Source of the DNA: Oscillibacter sp. PC13
GTDB lineage: Bacteria; Bacillota; Clostridia; Oscillospirales; Oscillospiraceae
NCBI RefSeq assembly: GCF_900115635.1
Contig: NZ_FOXE01000004.1
Location: forward strand, 62,001-126,000
Length of the DNA stretch: 64,000 nt
Direction: 5' to 3'
A program made the position numbers and the translations under genes. This document shows positions 33,710 to 42,378 of the stretch, one piece after another; position 1 is the first letter of the stretch; each line of letters starts with the position of its first letter. The notes under the pieces are model-generated. The model worked only from the letters and a program-made list of their open reading frames with translations. It made no database searches and was not told the origin of the DNA.

Positions 33710-34446
33710 TTCGCAGCACCTTCTTTCGTCAAGACGGGACAGCCGCTCAGGGTGTCCGCCAGAATCTGAGGCAATATTTCGTCGGCAGAGCCGCGATGGC
33801 GGATGGTGCCATCCCCGACGACGACTACCTCGTCCGCCAGAGAGATGATGCGCTCCTGATGAGAGATAATGATCATCGTGGCCTTGCCCGTGGCATGGAT
33901 TTGCTCAAAGGTCTCCGTCAGGCGGGCGAAGCTCCATAGATCGATGCCAGCCTCCGGCTCGTCAAAGATCATCAGCGATCCGTTCCGGGCCAGGATGGAG
34001 GCGATTTCAATCCGCTTGACCTCACCGCCGGAGAGGCTGACGTCCACCTCCCGGTCCAGATAGTCGTTGGCACATAAGCCAACCTTGGTCAGATACTGGC
34101 AGCAACGATCCTTGGACAGCTTCTCATCCCCGGAGGCCAAGGTCAACAGATTTCGGACGGTCAGCCCCTTGAAGCGGGGCGGCTGCTGGAAACCGTAGCT
34201 GATGCCGAGACGTGCCCGCTCTGTGATGCCCAAATGGGTAATGTCCTGGCCGTTCCAAATAATCTGGCCTGCAGTGGGCTGCACCAGACCCATGATAATT
34301 TTAGCCAAAGTGGTTTTACCGCCCCCGTTGGGGCCGGTAAATACCACCAGCCTGTGGTCATCAATGGTCAGTGAAATGTCTTTCAAAATGCCCAGCTCGT
34401 CATCTCCCTCACGGACGACATAGCTGATATGTTTCAGTTCCAGCAT
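33706..34446 (-). CDS. sufC: SufC-like ATPase of iron-sulfur cluster assembly
   Basis: 246 residues. A soluble ABC ATPase with Walker A TGPNGGGKTTLAKI, Q-loop SYGFQQPPRFKGLTVRNLL, signature LSGGEVKRIEIASI, Walker B SLMIFDEPEAGIDLW and the SufC-type H-loop IISHQERI. FDEPEAGID and the FQQP motif separate SufC from transporters. Its stop overlaps the start of the sufB-like gene (ATGA). It powers cluster assembly on that scaffold. Confidence 0.93.
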   Translation of the reverse strand: MLELKHISYVVREGDDELGILKDISLTIDDHRLVVFTGPNGGGKTTLAKIIMGLVQPTAGQIIWNGQDITHLGITERARLGISYGFQQPPRFKGLTVRNLLTLASGDEKLSKDRCCQYLTKVGLCANDYLDREVDVSLSGGEVKRIEIASILARNGSLMIFDEPEAGIDLWSFARLTETFEQIHATGKATMIIISHQERIISLADEVVVVGDGTIRHRGSADEILPQILADTLSGCPVLTKEGAAK

Positions 34447-34758
34447 AAACGGAACCTCCTTCTGCGAAAATGCTCATAGCGTTCTTATTCTAGCAGAAAC
34501 AGATAGAAAAAGCAACGGGAAGCACGGGATTCCACTGTTTTCTTTCTCTGAAGGGAAAATCCGGGGAAATGGGCTTCCCTGCGCCATGGCGGAACCGCGC
34601 AGCATGCGGCCGCTCAGCAGCCTGTGTACTGCAAAGCAGCTGCGTCTAAAGCTGTATGGAGGTATTGTAACCGGATTTTATACAATCCTCCTGTTGCGGG
34701 TGCAACAGGAACGCTTTTTTCTTCCGGGCATATGCTGGGTAGAAAAGGAGGGACTTTT
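34447..34758. other. Intergenic region with two hairpins
   Basis: This 312-base gap separates sufC from a rightward gene. It contains a GGAGGTATTGTA / TACAATCCTCC hairpin (about 34660-34693) directly followed by CCTGTTGCGGGTGCAACAGG and a T-run, which looks like a terminator or attenuator just ahead of the gene at 34759. No gene is seen. Confidence 0.45.
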
Positions 34759-35403
34759 ATGGAACAAGATTTACATAGCCCCAATGGGTACGACTATCGC
34801 CAATATGACCGTGTCTGGCAGAGGGTGGCCCCAAACCTGGAGCCGTATCCGGGTATTCGGGAAGCGGCGGTACCAGCCATGGCGGAATTGCCTGGGCAGC
34901 CTCAGGCGCAGCCGGTACAGAACACACCGCCATCCGCCGCGCTGACAGCGGAAGAACAGCTTCCCGGCGCACAGGCGAATCCCTGCTGCATGGGGAGCGC
35001 GGCCATGGAAATGCTGGAGGTGATTGAGGGCTTCATTGAAGAGGAGCTGGCGGACCGACGGTATTATCTGGCCTTTGCACACCAGGCCCCCTCCTGGGCC
35101 CGGCAAAGACTGCGGGATCTTGCTGCTGCCGCAGGGGGCCGCGCGAAGCGCCTGATGGCGGTGTATTATCTGATTACCGGACAGTGCTATCAAGCCTCCA
35201 TCAACTGTGAGCGCATATTTGTGAGCCAGTGGTGCAGCGCCCTGCGGGAGCGGTATCATGTGGAGGCCTGCAACGGCCTGAACTATCTCCGGGCGGCAGA
35301 CGGCACTACAGATCCCTGTTTGACCCGGCTTCTGAACCAGCTGGGGGAGGAGTCCTACCGGGATGCGGACCAGCTGATGGCTCTGCTGGAACGGGCACTG
35401 TAA
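34759..35403 (+). CDS. Ferritin-like domain protein
   Basis: ATG 34759 after AAAAGGAGGG. The 214-residue protein has a proline/glutamine-rich start (residues 20-75) and then helices resembling a ferritin-like bundle: EMLEVIEGFIEEELADRRYY, then LAFAHQAPSWARQRLRDLAA and AKRLMAVYYLITGQCY. Some glutamates and tyrosines at expected spots are present, but metal binding is uncertain. Similar Clostridia proteins are annotated as rubrerythrin- or coat-related. It stands alone. Confidence 0.6.
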   Translation: MEQDLHSPNGYDYRQYDRVWQRVAPNLEPYPGIREAAVPAMAELPGQPQAQPVQNTPPSAALTAEEQLPGAQANPCCMGSAAMEMLEVIEGFIEEELADRRYYLAFAHQAPSWARQRLRDLAAAAGGRAKRLMAVYYLITGQCYQASINCERIFVSQWCSALRERYHVEACNGLNYLRAADGTTDPCLTRLLNQLGEESYRDADQLMALLERAL

Positions 35404-35424
35404 GGAAAAGCAGGGAGATTTTCG

Positions 35425-35453
35425 TTGCGTCTATGGCCAGAATATGATATGAT
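35425..35453 (+). promoter_or_regulatory. Promoter of the cytidylate-kinase-like gene
   Basis: TTGCGT (35425-35430), 17 bases, TATGAT (35448-35453). A small CCCCGC / GCGGGG stem lies in the leader just before the ATG. Confidence 0.6.
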
Positions 35454-35503
35454 ACGCACAAGAGGAAATCCCCGCAGACAGGCGGGGAGACTGGGGGATC
35501 GCA

Positions 35504-36100
35504 ATGAAAGTCATTACCATCAGCCGTGAATACGGCGCAGGCGGCCACTCCATTGGAAAACAGGTGGCGGAGAAGCTGGGCATTCAGTTCTATGACCGGG
35601 ACATTGTCCGGGAGACAGCGAAGGCCAGCGGCTTTGACACGGAGCTGATTGAAAATGAGGAAGAGGATGTTACCAAGACGGACTCCATCCTGAAGAGCAT
35701 CTGTTCTGCCTCCAGCACCTATTTTCATGACACGCAGGAGGTTATCCACGATGTGCAGCAGGCCATTATCCTGCGCTTCGCCCAGGAGGGGCCCTGCGTG
35801 ATTTTGGGCCGCTGTGCCGATGAGATTCTGCGAAAGAACGGAATCGACAGCCTGAACGTTTTTATCCATGCCGATGAGATTCACCGGGCGGTGCGGGTCA
35901 GTCAACTGACCGGAATTACCGACGCCACGGAAATTCAGCGGCTGATGACCAAGCGGGATAGCAGCCGCCATACATATTACAGCCGCTATACCGGGAAGAA
36001 GTGGGGAGACAGCCGCAACTATCACCTCTCACTGGACAGCGGCATTCTGGGATATGAGCTGTGCACCAGGTTTATCATGGAAGCGGCGCAGGCGGAATAA
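35504..36100 (+). CDS. Cytidylate kinase-like family protein
   Basis: 198 residues. The start MKVITISREYGAGGHSIGKQ holds a glycine-rich P-loop-like motif (REYGAGG) and is followed by FYDRDIVRETAKASGF, as in the cytidylate_kin2 family. LGRCADEIL and the Arg-rich lid region (SSRHTYYSRYTGKKWGD) agree. These proteins are common in Clostridia and distinct from Cmk; the true substrate is not known. Confidence 0.88.
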   Translation: MKVITISREYGAGGHSIGKQVAEKLGIQFYDRDIVRETAKASGFDTELIENEEEDVTKTDSILKSICSASSTYFHDTQEVIHDVQQAIILRFAQEGPCVILGRCADEILRKNGIDSLNVFIHADEIHRAVRVSQLTGITDATEIQRLMTKRDSSRHTYYSRYTGKKWGDSRNYHLSLDSGILGYELCTRFIMEAAQAE

Positions 36101-36113
36101 GGGAGAGACACCG

Positions 36114-36144
36114 GGCCGGAGAGAGATCTCCGGCCTTTCTTTTG
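36114..36144 (+). terminator. Terminator
   Basis: GGCCGGAGA / TCTCCGGCC hairpin followed by TTTCTTTTG. Confidence 0.85.
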
Positions 36145-36157
36145 TCGATTGCGGTGA

Positions 36158-36186
36158 TTGCTCCTGCAAAGCTTTTGTGTTATACT
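36158..36186 (+). promoter_or_regulatory. Promoter of the DUF2461 gene
   Basis: TTGCTC (36158-36163), 17 bases, TATACT (36181-36186), 33 bases before the ATG. Confidence 0.65.
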
Positions 36187-36219
36187 GTCATAGAATTTGA
36201 AATCTGACGGGAGAATGCC

Positions 36220-36927
36220 ATGTTTACCGGATTTACCGAAGAGACCGTAGACTTTATGTGGGGCATCCGCTTCAACAACGAGCGGACCTGGTTTGAGGCC
36301 AACAAACAGATCTATCTCACCCAGTTTTACCAGCCCATGAGGGAATTGGGAGACGAAATTTATGAATTTCTCTCCGACAAGCGGCCGGACTGCGGCCTGA
36401 TTCGAAAGGTGACCCGTATCTACCGGGACGCCCGGCGGCTTCACGGCCGGGGGCCGTATAAGGAAAGCCTGTGGTTTTCCGTGGAGCAGCCTTCAGAGCA
36501 ATGGACCGCTCACCCAACCTTTTGGTTTGAATTGATGCCGGAGGGATGGACCTATGGCATGGGCTATTATATGCCGAAGCCTCTGACCATGGCCAAGCTT
36601 CGCGCCCGGATTGATCGGGCTCCCAAGATCATGGAAACCCTGACCCGGAAGCTGAACAACCAGCAGGAATTTGTGCTGGAGGCAGAGGAGTATAAAAAAC
36701 CAAGGGCCGCTGCACCCTCCAAGATGCTGGAACCCTGGTATCGGATGAAGTCCTTTTCCGTCTGCCACAGCGACAAGCTGACGGAGGAACTGTTCTGCCG
36801 GGACATTGTGGGGCATCTGAAACAGGGATATGAATTTCTGCTGCCCTATTACGACTACTTTGTCACCCTGGATGGGGACCCGGACCCGCGCGGACACGGC
36901 AGGGCGCCTGCACCGGATGCAGACTGA
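36220..36927 (+). CDS. DUF2461 domain-containing protein
   Basis: 235 residues. FMWGIRFNNERTWFEANKQI, RIYRDARRLHGRGPYKESLW and FWFELMPEGWTYGMGYYMP are the recurrent blocks of DUF2461 (normally NNxxWF, RDxRFSKDKxPYKTH and GxGxY). The last 20 residues are variable. Widespread in bacteria and some eukaryotes, with no known activity. An HD-domain gene follows 90 bases later in the same direction. Confidence 0.88.
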   Translation: MFTGFTEETVDFMWGIRFNNERTWFEANKQIYLTQFYQPMRELGDEIYEFLSDKRPDCGLIRKVTRIYRDARRLHGRGPYKESLWFSVEQPSEQWTAHPTFWFELMPEGWTYGMGYYMPKPLTMAKLRARIDRAPKIMETLTRKLNNQQEFVLEAEEYKKPRAAAPSKMLEPWYRMKSFSVCHSDKLTEELFCRDIVGHLKQGYEFLLPYYDYFVTLDGDPDPRGHGRAPAPDAD

Positions 36928-37017
36928 CGGAAAGAATTCCGCTGGTTTGAGGGGCACAGACTACCCCTATAAACGCGCCGTCAGGCGCGGAGGACAACAA
37001 AAAGGAGAGAAGTTTTT

Positions 37018-37602
37018 ATGAAAGCATGTCCTGAGAGAGACGCCGCGTTGGCGCTGCTGCAAAAATACAACCAGGAGCATTTCCACATTCAGCATGCCCT
37101 GACGGTGGAGCGCGTGATGCGCTGGTACGCGGGCGAGTTGGGCTACGGGGAGGATGCGGATTTTTGGGCCACCGTGGGTCTTCTCCACGATGTGGATTTT
37201 GAGAATTGGCCGGAGGAGCACTGCAAAAAGGCCCCGGAGCTGTTGGCAGAAATCGGCTGCAGCGAGGAGTTTGTCCATGCCGTATGCAGCCATGGATACG
37301 GTCTGTGCTCTGATGTGGAGCCCACAGAGGAGATGGAGAAAGTCCTCTTTGCGGCGGATGAGTTAACGGGCCTCATCGGCGCAGCGGTCTTGATGCGGCC
37401 CAGCAAGAGCTGCCAGGATATGGAGCTGAGCTCTTTGAAGAAGAAATTCAAAGATAAGAAGTTTGCCGCAGGCTGCTCCCGGGATGTGATTAAAACCGGT
37501 GCGGAGCAACTGGGATGGCCGTTGGAGGAGCTGATGGACAAGACGCTGCAGGCCATGCGCGCCTGCGAGGAGAGTGTTGCCGCCGAGCTGGCAAAACTAT
37601 AA
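37018..37602 (+). CDS. HD-domain hydrolase
   Basis: 194 residues. The HD-domain residues are visible as HFHIQHALTVERVMRWYA (first His), TVGLLHDVDFENWPEEHC (HD pair) and later HAVCSHGYG and FAADELTGL (last Asp). This is the pattern of metal-dependent phosphohydrolases; related proteins are annotated as HDIG-type hydrolases acting on nucleotides. AAAGGAGA precedes the ATG. A very strong hairpin ends the transcript. Confidence 0.85.
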   Translation: MKACPERDAALALLQKYNQEHFHIQHALTVERVMRWYAGELGYGEDADFWATVGLLHDVDFENWPEEHCKKAPELLAEIGCSEEFVHAVCSHGYGLCSDVEPTEEMEKVLFAADELTGLIGAAVLMRPSKSCQDMELSSLKKKFKDKKFAAGCSRDVIKTGAEQLGWPLEELMDKTLQAMRACEESVAAELAKL

Positions 37603-37608
37603 CAAGGA

Positions 37609-37645
37609 AACAGCCGCCGCGGAGAATTCTCCGCGGCGGCTGTTT
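37609..37645. terminator. Strong bidirectional terminator
   Basis: AACAGCCGCCGCGGAGAA and its exact complement form an 18-bp palindromic stem ending in TTT. Confidence 0.85.
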
Positions 37646-37692
37646 GGGCATTCAGAAAGGATGCGTAGGAAACAATAGGGAAAACCAGGCAA

Positions 37693-38277
37693 TTACAGAA
37701 ACAACGAAATCGCGCACCACACCAGTACCAATGCCATGACGGTATTGGTGACCCTTGCGTATTTGGAAAACAGCAGCCGGAAGGCGGAGCCAAAGGCTGA
37801 CCAGCAGAGCGTCAGTGCAAAACCGATGAAGGCCAGAAGCAGGGCAAAGCCTGCCAGTACGGCGGTTTGCCCCTGATAGACGGGGAGCACATAGGACTCC
37901 ATGGAGACAATACCGTAGATGTAAATTTTGGGATTGACAAACTGCAGCAGCAACCCGTCTCGGAAGCCGCTGCCACTGTGACTTTCTTCTGCCAGAGAAC
38001 CGCTGCGCCAGGTTTTCCAGGCTAGGTGCAGCATATAGGCCGCCCCGATGACCAGCATAGGCACCCTGATCTTTGGAATCAGAGCAGATACAGTCCCGCA
38101 CAAAATGGTACAGGCCAGCATCACCACAGAAAAACCAACCAGAATTCCGAAATTGAAGGGCAGAGCCCGGCGGAACCCCAGCCTGCCGCCGTTGGACATG
38201 GATGCCAGAGTATTGGGGCCGGGAGTCACTGCAGTGGCAAAGGCGTATGTCAGAAACTGGAACCAGGGAAACAACAT
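37693..38277 (-). CDS. LysE-family amino-acid exporter
   Basis: 194 residues with six hydrophobic segments. The start FLTYAFATAVTPGPNTLASM with the family TPGPN motif, followed by FGILVGFSVVMLACTIL and FVNPKIYIYGIVSM, is typical of LysE/RhtB exporters, which expel amino acids or their derivatives. It is divergent from an XRE-cupin regulator at 38406, the usual arrangement for control of such exporters. Confidence 0.9.
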   Translation of the reverse strand: MLFPWFQFLTYAFATAVTPGPNTLASMSNGGRLGFRRALPFNFGILVGFSVVMLACTILCGTVSALIPKIRVPMLVIGAAYMLHLAWKTWRSGSLAEESHSGSGFRDGLLLQFVNPKIYIYGIVSMESYVLPVYQGQTAVLAGFALLLAFIGFALTLCWSAFGSAFRLLFSKYARVTNTVMALVLVWCAISLFL

Positions 38278-38312
38278 AATGCTTGGCCTCCATCTTATTA
38301 TGCATGTTATGC

Positions 38313-38381
38313 ATTACAATATCAGAATATAGAAGTCCAATATAACGGATTTCCCTTATAATGTACTACAATTACAATATC
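38313..38381. promoter_or_regulatory. Direct repeat ATTACAATATC between lysE and its regulator
   Basis: ATTACAATATC occurs at 38313-38323 and 38371-38381, 58 bases apart, in the divergent promoter region. A -10-like TATAAT (38357-38362) precedes the regulator. The repeats are candidate binding sites for the XRE-cupin protein. Confidence 0.55.
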
Positions 38382-38405
38382 CCATCAATAGGAGGGTGGG
38401 CACTT

Positions 38406-38957
38406 TTGGATATTCAACTAACAGTAGCAGAAAATACCAAGCGCATTCGGGAACAGAAAAAGCTGACATTGGATGCCGCTGCGGCGCTTACCGGTGTGTC
38501 CCGCAGTATGTTGGCCCGAATTGAGGGGGGAGACGTGAACCCCACCATTTCCGTGCTGTGGAAGATTGCCGGGGGCTATAAGGTTTCGTTTACCTCCTTG
38601 GTGGAAGGCTCCAGGCAGCAGCCAGTGGTGGTACGTGGCAATACGGCTACTCCCATGGAAGAGGATGAAGGCCGGTATGTTATTTGTCCCGCCTTCACCT
38701 TTGACGGGGAGAAGCAGTTTGAGACCTACCGGGTGGCTATCCAGCCGGGCGGGCATTTGGAGGCGCAGCCCCACATGCCAGGTACAGAGGAGTTTATCAC
38801 CGTATTTTGTGGACAGGCAAAAATTACCGCCGGGGAAGGGGCCTATTTGCTGGCGGCAGGAGATTCCATGCGTTTTCCAGCGGACCAGATTCACGGCTAC
38901 CAGAACCCTGGTAATACGGAAACCCATCTTCATATGCTGATTTGGTATCAAAATTAG
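38406..38957 (+). CDS. XRE regulator with cupin domain, likely controls the LysE exporter
   Basis: The start is TTG at 38406, eight bases after GGAGGGTGG. The 183-residue protein has a helix-turn-helix (IREQKKLTLDAAAALTGVSR, then SMLARIEGGDVNPTISVLW) and a C-terminal cupin (residues about 110-180: PGGHLEAQPHMPGTEEFITV, GDSMRFPADQIHGYQNPG), whose histidines and glutamates suggest metal or ligand binding. A paralogue-like regulator is at 16725. It is divergent from the exporter and probably senses the exported compound. Confidence 0.88.
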   Translation: MDIQLTVAENTKRIREQKKLTLDAAAALTGVSRSMLARIEGGDVNPTISVLWKIAGGYKVSFTSLVEGSRQQPVVVRGNTATPMEEDEGRYVICPAFTFDGEKQFETYRVAIQPGGHLEAQPHMPGTEEFITVFCGQAKITAGEGAYLLAAGDSMRFPADQIHGYQNPGNTETHLHMLIWYQN

Positions 38958-38965
38958 AAATCAAA

Positions 38966-38999
38966 CAAGGCCTCCGGCTATAAGCCGGAGGCCTTGTTC
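38966..38999. terminator. Bidirectional terminator
   Basis: CAAGGCCTCCGGCT / AGCCGGAGGCCTTG hairpin between convergent genes. Confidence 0.85.
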
Positions 39000-39013
39000 A
39001 GCAGATGGGAGAG

Positions 39014-40705
39014 TTACTCCATAGAAATAATATAGTAGTAAACGGGCTGTCCGCCGGAGAGAATGGCCACTTCGGCATCCGGGCACACGTCTTCAAAAAG
39101 CTTTCCGGCCTTTTGGGCGTCTTCCTCAGACACATCCTCGCCGAAATACAGGGAGATGAATGAAGATTCCCGCTTCACTGCATCTTCGGCCAGGCGCCGC
39201 AGTAAGGTATCCAGGGAACCGTCGGTGCCGAAGAGCTTGCCCTCTTCCAGGGCCAGATAATCGCCCTCTTTAATGTCGAATCCATCAAAGTCGGAATCCC
39301 GGGCGGCGTAGGTAATCTGGGCGGTGGTGACAGAAGAAAGTGCTTCCGTCATGGCGGCAGTGATGGAAGCCGCATCTGGTGCCTCAAAATCCACGTTCAT
39401 CATGGCAGTAATTCCCTGAGGTACGGTTTTGGAGGGGATGACCACCACATTTTTCTCCGTCAGGGCGCTGCACTGCTGTGCGGCCATGATGATGTTGCCG
39501 TTGTTGGGCAGGACAAATACCGTTTCCGCGGGAATTTTATTGATTCCGGCCAAAATGCTCTCGGTGGAAGGGTTCATGGTCTGCCCGCCGGAGACCACGC
39601 CGTCGGCACCCAAATCCTGAAATACAGCGGCAAGGCCATCGCCGGCGCAGACCGCAAGAAAGCCGTACTGTTTCTCCGGCGCGGCGATCATATGGGCGTC
39701 TTCCTCGGGGGCGGATTCCAACTCGGCCTCCACAGCATCAAGGTCATCGGTACTTTGGGCGGTTCTGCCGGCGGCCAGGTCATCCGCTTGGGTGCGCATA
39801 TTCTCAATCTTAGCCAGCTCCAGCGTACCGTATTTCTGCGCCTCATTCAGCGCGCTGCCGGGAATGTTGGTGTGAACGTGGACCTTAAAGGCCTCGTCGT
39901 CCTCGCCGATGACCAGACTATCGCCAATGCTGTTCAGATAGGTTCGGAATGGCTCCAGTGAGACATCCGGAGCGGATTTTCGCACAATAAACACGGTATC
40001 GAAGGCAAAGGTGATCTCCTCAGCAGAAAGCGCGTTGAAGTCCGCCTTGTGTTTCTCTTCCACAGGCTCCTCTGAGGACGCAGGCATGGGCTCGCCCCGC
40101 ATCTCTGCCAGCATGCCCTCTAAAATCAGAAGGTAACCCTTTCCGCCGGCATCCACCACGCCGGCTTTTTTCAGGACGGGGTTCATCTCAATTGTCTGGG
40201 CAAGGGCATCATACCCTTCGCGAATCGCTTCTTCCAAGACCTTTTCCACATTCTTTTCCTCGGCGGCCACTTCCACAGCCCGCTTAGCCGCCAAACGGGA
40301 GACGGTGAGAACGGTACCCTCGGCGGGTTTCATGACGGCCTTGTAGGCGGCGGAAACGCCCTCCTGCATGGAGGCGGCAAACGTGGCAGCATTCGCGCTT
40401 TCCAAACCCTTCAGCCCTTTGGAAATCCCCCGGAACAACAGGGAGAGAATGACGCCGGAGTTGCCCCGGGCACCCCGCAGCAAAGCAGAGGCGGTGGTAG
40501 AGGCAGCTTGGTCCACCGTGGAAGGGGCGGTCTTCCGCAGCTCCGTGACGGCTGTACCGATGGTCATGGACATGTTGGTCCCCGTGTCGCCGTCCGGGAC
40601 AGGGAACACATTTAAATCGTTAATGGACTGCTTGTGAGCAGTGATGACGGCAGCGCCGTGCAGAATCATCTGCTTGAACAGCGCGCCGGTAATTTGTTCG
40701 TTCAT
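39014..40705 (-). CDS. DAK2-domain kinase, FakA-like
   Basis: 563 residues. The N-terminal DhaL/DAK2 domain shows INDLNVFPVPDGDTGTNMSM with the metal-binding aspartates, then ARGNSGVILSLLFRGISKGL and DAGGKGYLLILEGMLAE; the C-terminal half is of the FakA type (FVLPNNGNIIMAAQQC). In other Firmicutes this protein phosphorylates fatty acids bound to FakB/DegV for phospholipid synthesis. No fakB is seen here. It follows an Asp23-family gene, the usual pairing. Confidence 0.9.
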   Translation of the reverse strand: MNEQITGALFKQMILHGAAVITAHKQSINDLNVFPVPDGDTGTNMSMTIGTAVTELRKTAPSTVDQAASTTASALLRGARGNSGVILSLLFRGISKGLKGLESANAATFAASMQEGVSAAYKAVMKPAEGTVLTVSRLAAKRAVEVAAEEKNVEKVLEEAIREGYDALAQTIEMNPVLKKAGVVDAGGKGYLLILEGMLAEMRGEPMPASSEEPVEEKHKADFNALSAEEITFAFDTVFIVRKSAPDVSLEPFRTYLNSIGDSLVIGEDDEAFKVHVHTNIPGSALNEAQKYGTLELAKIENMRTQADDLAAGRTAQSTDDLDAVEAELESAPEEDAHMIAAPEKQYGFLAVCAGDGLAAVFQDLGADGVVSGGQTMNPSTESILAGINKIPAETVFVLPNNGNIIMAAQQCSALTEKNVVVIPSKTVPQGITAMMNVDFEAPDAASITAAMTEALSSVTTAQITYAARDSDFDGFDIKEGDYLALEEGKLFGTDGSLDTLLRRLAEDAVKRESSFISLYFGEDVSEEDAQKAGKLFEDVCPDAEVAILSGGQPVYYYIISME

Positions 40706-40721
40706 TTTCCTTGTTCCTCCC

Positions 40722-41072
40722 TCACAGGGTCATGGAATCGACGCACACGTCCACAGCTTTGACGGACACGCCGGTATTCTTGGTCACCACATACCGCACT
40801 TCGTTCATAATGGAACGGCAGACTGCGGGGAGGTTGACGCCGTTCTCCACAATGATATGGAGCTCGATGGAAATGGAGTTGTCTTCGTGATAGGTGATAT
40901 TGACACCCTTGCTCATGGCTTCCCGGCGCAGAAGATGCACCAGGCCGTCGGTCATGGAACGATAGGCCATACCCTTTACGCCGAAGCAATTGGTGGCAGC
41001 AATTCCGGTGATGTTGGAAAACACGGCGCTGCTGACGGAGATCTCACCCTGATCAGACTTGAATTGAATCAT
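40722..41072 (-). CDS. Asp23/Gls24-family envelope stress protein
   Basis: 116 residues of the YloU type: ISVSSAVFSNITGIAATNCF, then GVNITYHEDNSISIELHIIV, ICRSIMNEVRYVVTKNTGVS and VKAVDVCVDSM. YloU-like genes typically precede the DAK2 kinase gene, as here (16-base gap). The proteins form membrane-associated complexes in other Firmicutes; the molecular role is unclear. Confidence 0.92.
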   Translation of the reverse strand: MIQFKSDQGEISVSSAVFSNITGIAATNCFGVKGMAYRSMTDGLVHLLRREAMSKGVNITYHEDNSISIELHIIVENGVNLPAVCRSIMNEVRYVVTKNTGVSVKAVDVCVDSMTL

Positions 41073-41170
41073 GAGAACGTCCTTTCTTTCCCAAGTATGG
41101 AGAGAAGAGGCGGCAGCGCCGCACTCCTCAGGAAAATCGCAGTGACGGATACCCGTACTTTGAGAATTCT

Positions 41171-41199
41171 ATTATATACGATTCTTCTATAAAGTACAA
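41171..41199 (-). promoter_or_regulatory. Promoter of the Asp23-FakA operon
   Basis: On the minus strand TTGTAC (41194-41199), 17 bases, TATAAT (41171-41176). Confidence 0.7.
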
Positions 41200-41317
41200 G
41201 TCTAAAAAAGAATGCGCAGAGCGGCGGAATCCTATTGAAATGTGCAGAAGTTTGCCGTAAAATAAACCAAGTTATGAAACCGCCGCCGGCGGAAGTGCAA
41301 GAAAAGGAGATACCGCC

Positions 41318-41887
41318 ATGCGTGTGATCACAGGTTCCGCCCGGGGACGGCGATTGAAAGAACTGGAGGGGATGGAGACCCGCCCTACCACCGATCGGGT
41401 GAAGGAGGGGATGTTCAGCGCCCTGCAGTTTGACATCGAGGGACGGAAAGTGCTGGACTTGTTTGCGGGGACCGGCCAGTTGGGAATCGAGTGCCTCAGC
41501 CGGGGTGCGGCCTCAGCCGTGTTTGTGGACCGCCGGGCTGATGCGGTGAGACTGATTCGTGAGAATTTGCAAGCAACCGGCCTCCAGGACCGGGCCCGGG
41601 TAGTGGCTGGAGACTCTTTGGAGTTTTTAAAAACGCTCCGGGAACCGTTTGACCTCATTTTTCTGGATCCGCCTTATGAGGCAGGGCTGGTGGAACTCGC
41701 AATTGCCCATATCGCAGGATTTGACATTCTCAAACCGCATGGTATAATTGTGGCGGAACATCCCGCAGAGCGTCTGCTGCCGGTATTGGAGGCGCCTTAC
41801 CGCATCCACCGCACCTACCGCTATGGGAAGATCGGAGTGACGATCTATCACCGCACCGGAAATGAAGAAAAGGGAAAAGAGTCATGA
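41318..41887 (+). CDS. rsmD: 16S rRNA (guanine(966)-N(2))-methyltransferase
   Basis: RsmD methylates G966 of 16S rRNA. The 189-residue protein starts MRVITGSARGRRL, has TRPTTDRVKEGMFSAL, the SAM-binding VLDLFAGTGQLGIECLSRGA and the catalytic IFLDPPYEAGL. AAAAGGAGA precedes the ATG. Its stop overlaps the coaD start (ATGA), a very common gene pair. Confidence 0.95.
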   Translation: MRVITGSARGRRLKELEGMETRPTTDRVKEGMFSALQFDIEGRKVLDLFAGTGQLGIECLSRGAASAVFVDRRADAVRLIRENLQATGLQDRARVVAGDSLEFLKTLREPFDLIFLDPPYEAGLVELAIAHIAGFDILKPHGIIVAEHPAERLLPVLEAPYRIHRTYRYGKIGVTIYHRTGNEEKGKES

Positions 41888-42375
41888 GAACAGCCATTTG
41901 CTCGGGAAGTTTTGATCCCATTACACTGGGACACATGGACTTGATTTGCCGTGCTGCTGCCTGCTTCGACCAGGTGTATGTCTGCGTCAGCCCCAACGCT
42001 GAAAAGAAAAATCAGATGTTTACGCCGGAACAGAAGCTGATGCTGGTGCAGATGGCAGTGGAAGAACTGCCGAATGTGGAGGCGGAGCTGTGGCCGGGCT
42101 TGCTGGCGGATTTTGCCGTGAACCATCATGCAACCGCCATTGTCCGGGGTGTGCGCAACACGGCGGATTTTGACTTGGAATATCAGCTGGCCCTGATTAA
42201 CAGGAATATTTATGAGGGCCTGGAAACTCTGCTGCTGCCGGCCAGCCCGGCTTACCAGCATTTCAGCTCCTCAATGGCACGGGAGATGATTCGGTACCGT
42301 CAGCCGTTGGAGAAGTACCTGCCCGCAACCATTATTCCCTTGGTGCGGGATCTTACTGAGAAGAAGGAAGGATAA
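41884..42375 (+). CDS. coaD: Phosphopantetheine adenylyltransferase
   Basis: CoaD makes dephospho-CoA from phosphopantetheine and ATP. The 163-residue protein has the nucleotidyltransferase motif CSGSFDPITLGHMDLI, VRGVRNTADFDLEYQLALIN and the ISSSxxR-like FSSSMAREM segment. It overlaps rsmD by four bases and is followed three bases later by a coiled-coil gene. Confidence 0.96.
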   Translation: MRTAICSGSFDPITLGHMDLICRAAACFDQVYVCVSPNAEKKNQMFTPEQKLMLVQMAVEELPNVEAELWPGLLADFAVNHHATAIVRGVRNTADFDLEYQLALINRNIYEGLETLLLPASPAYQHFSSSMAREMIRYRQPLEKYLPATIIPLVRDLTEKKEG

Positions 42376-42378
42376 CAT

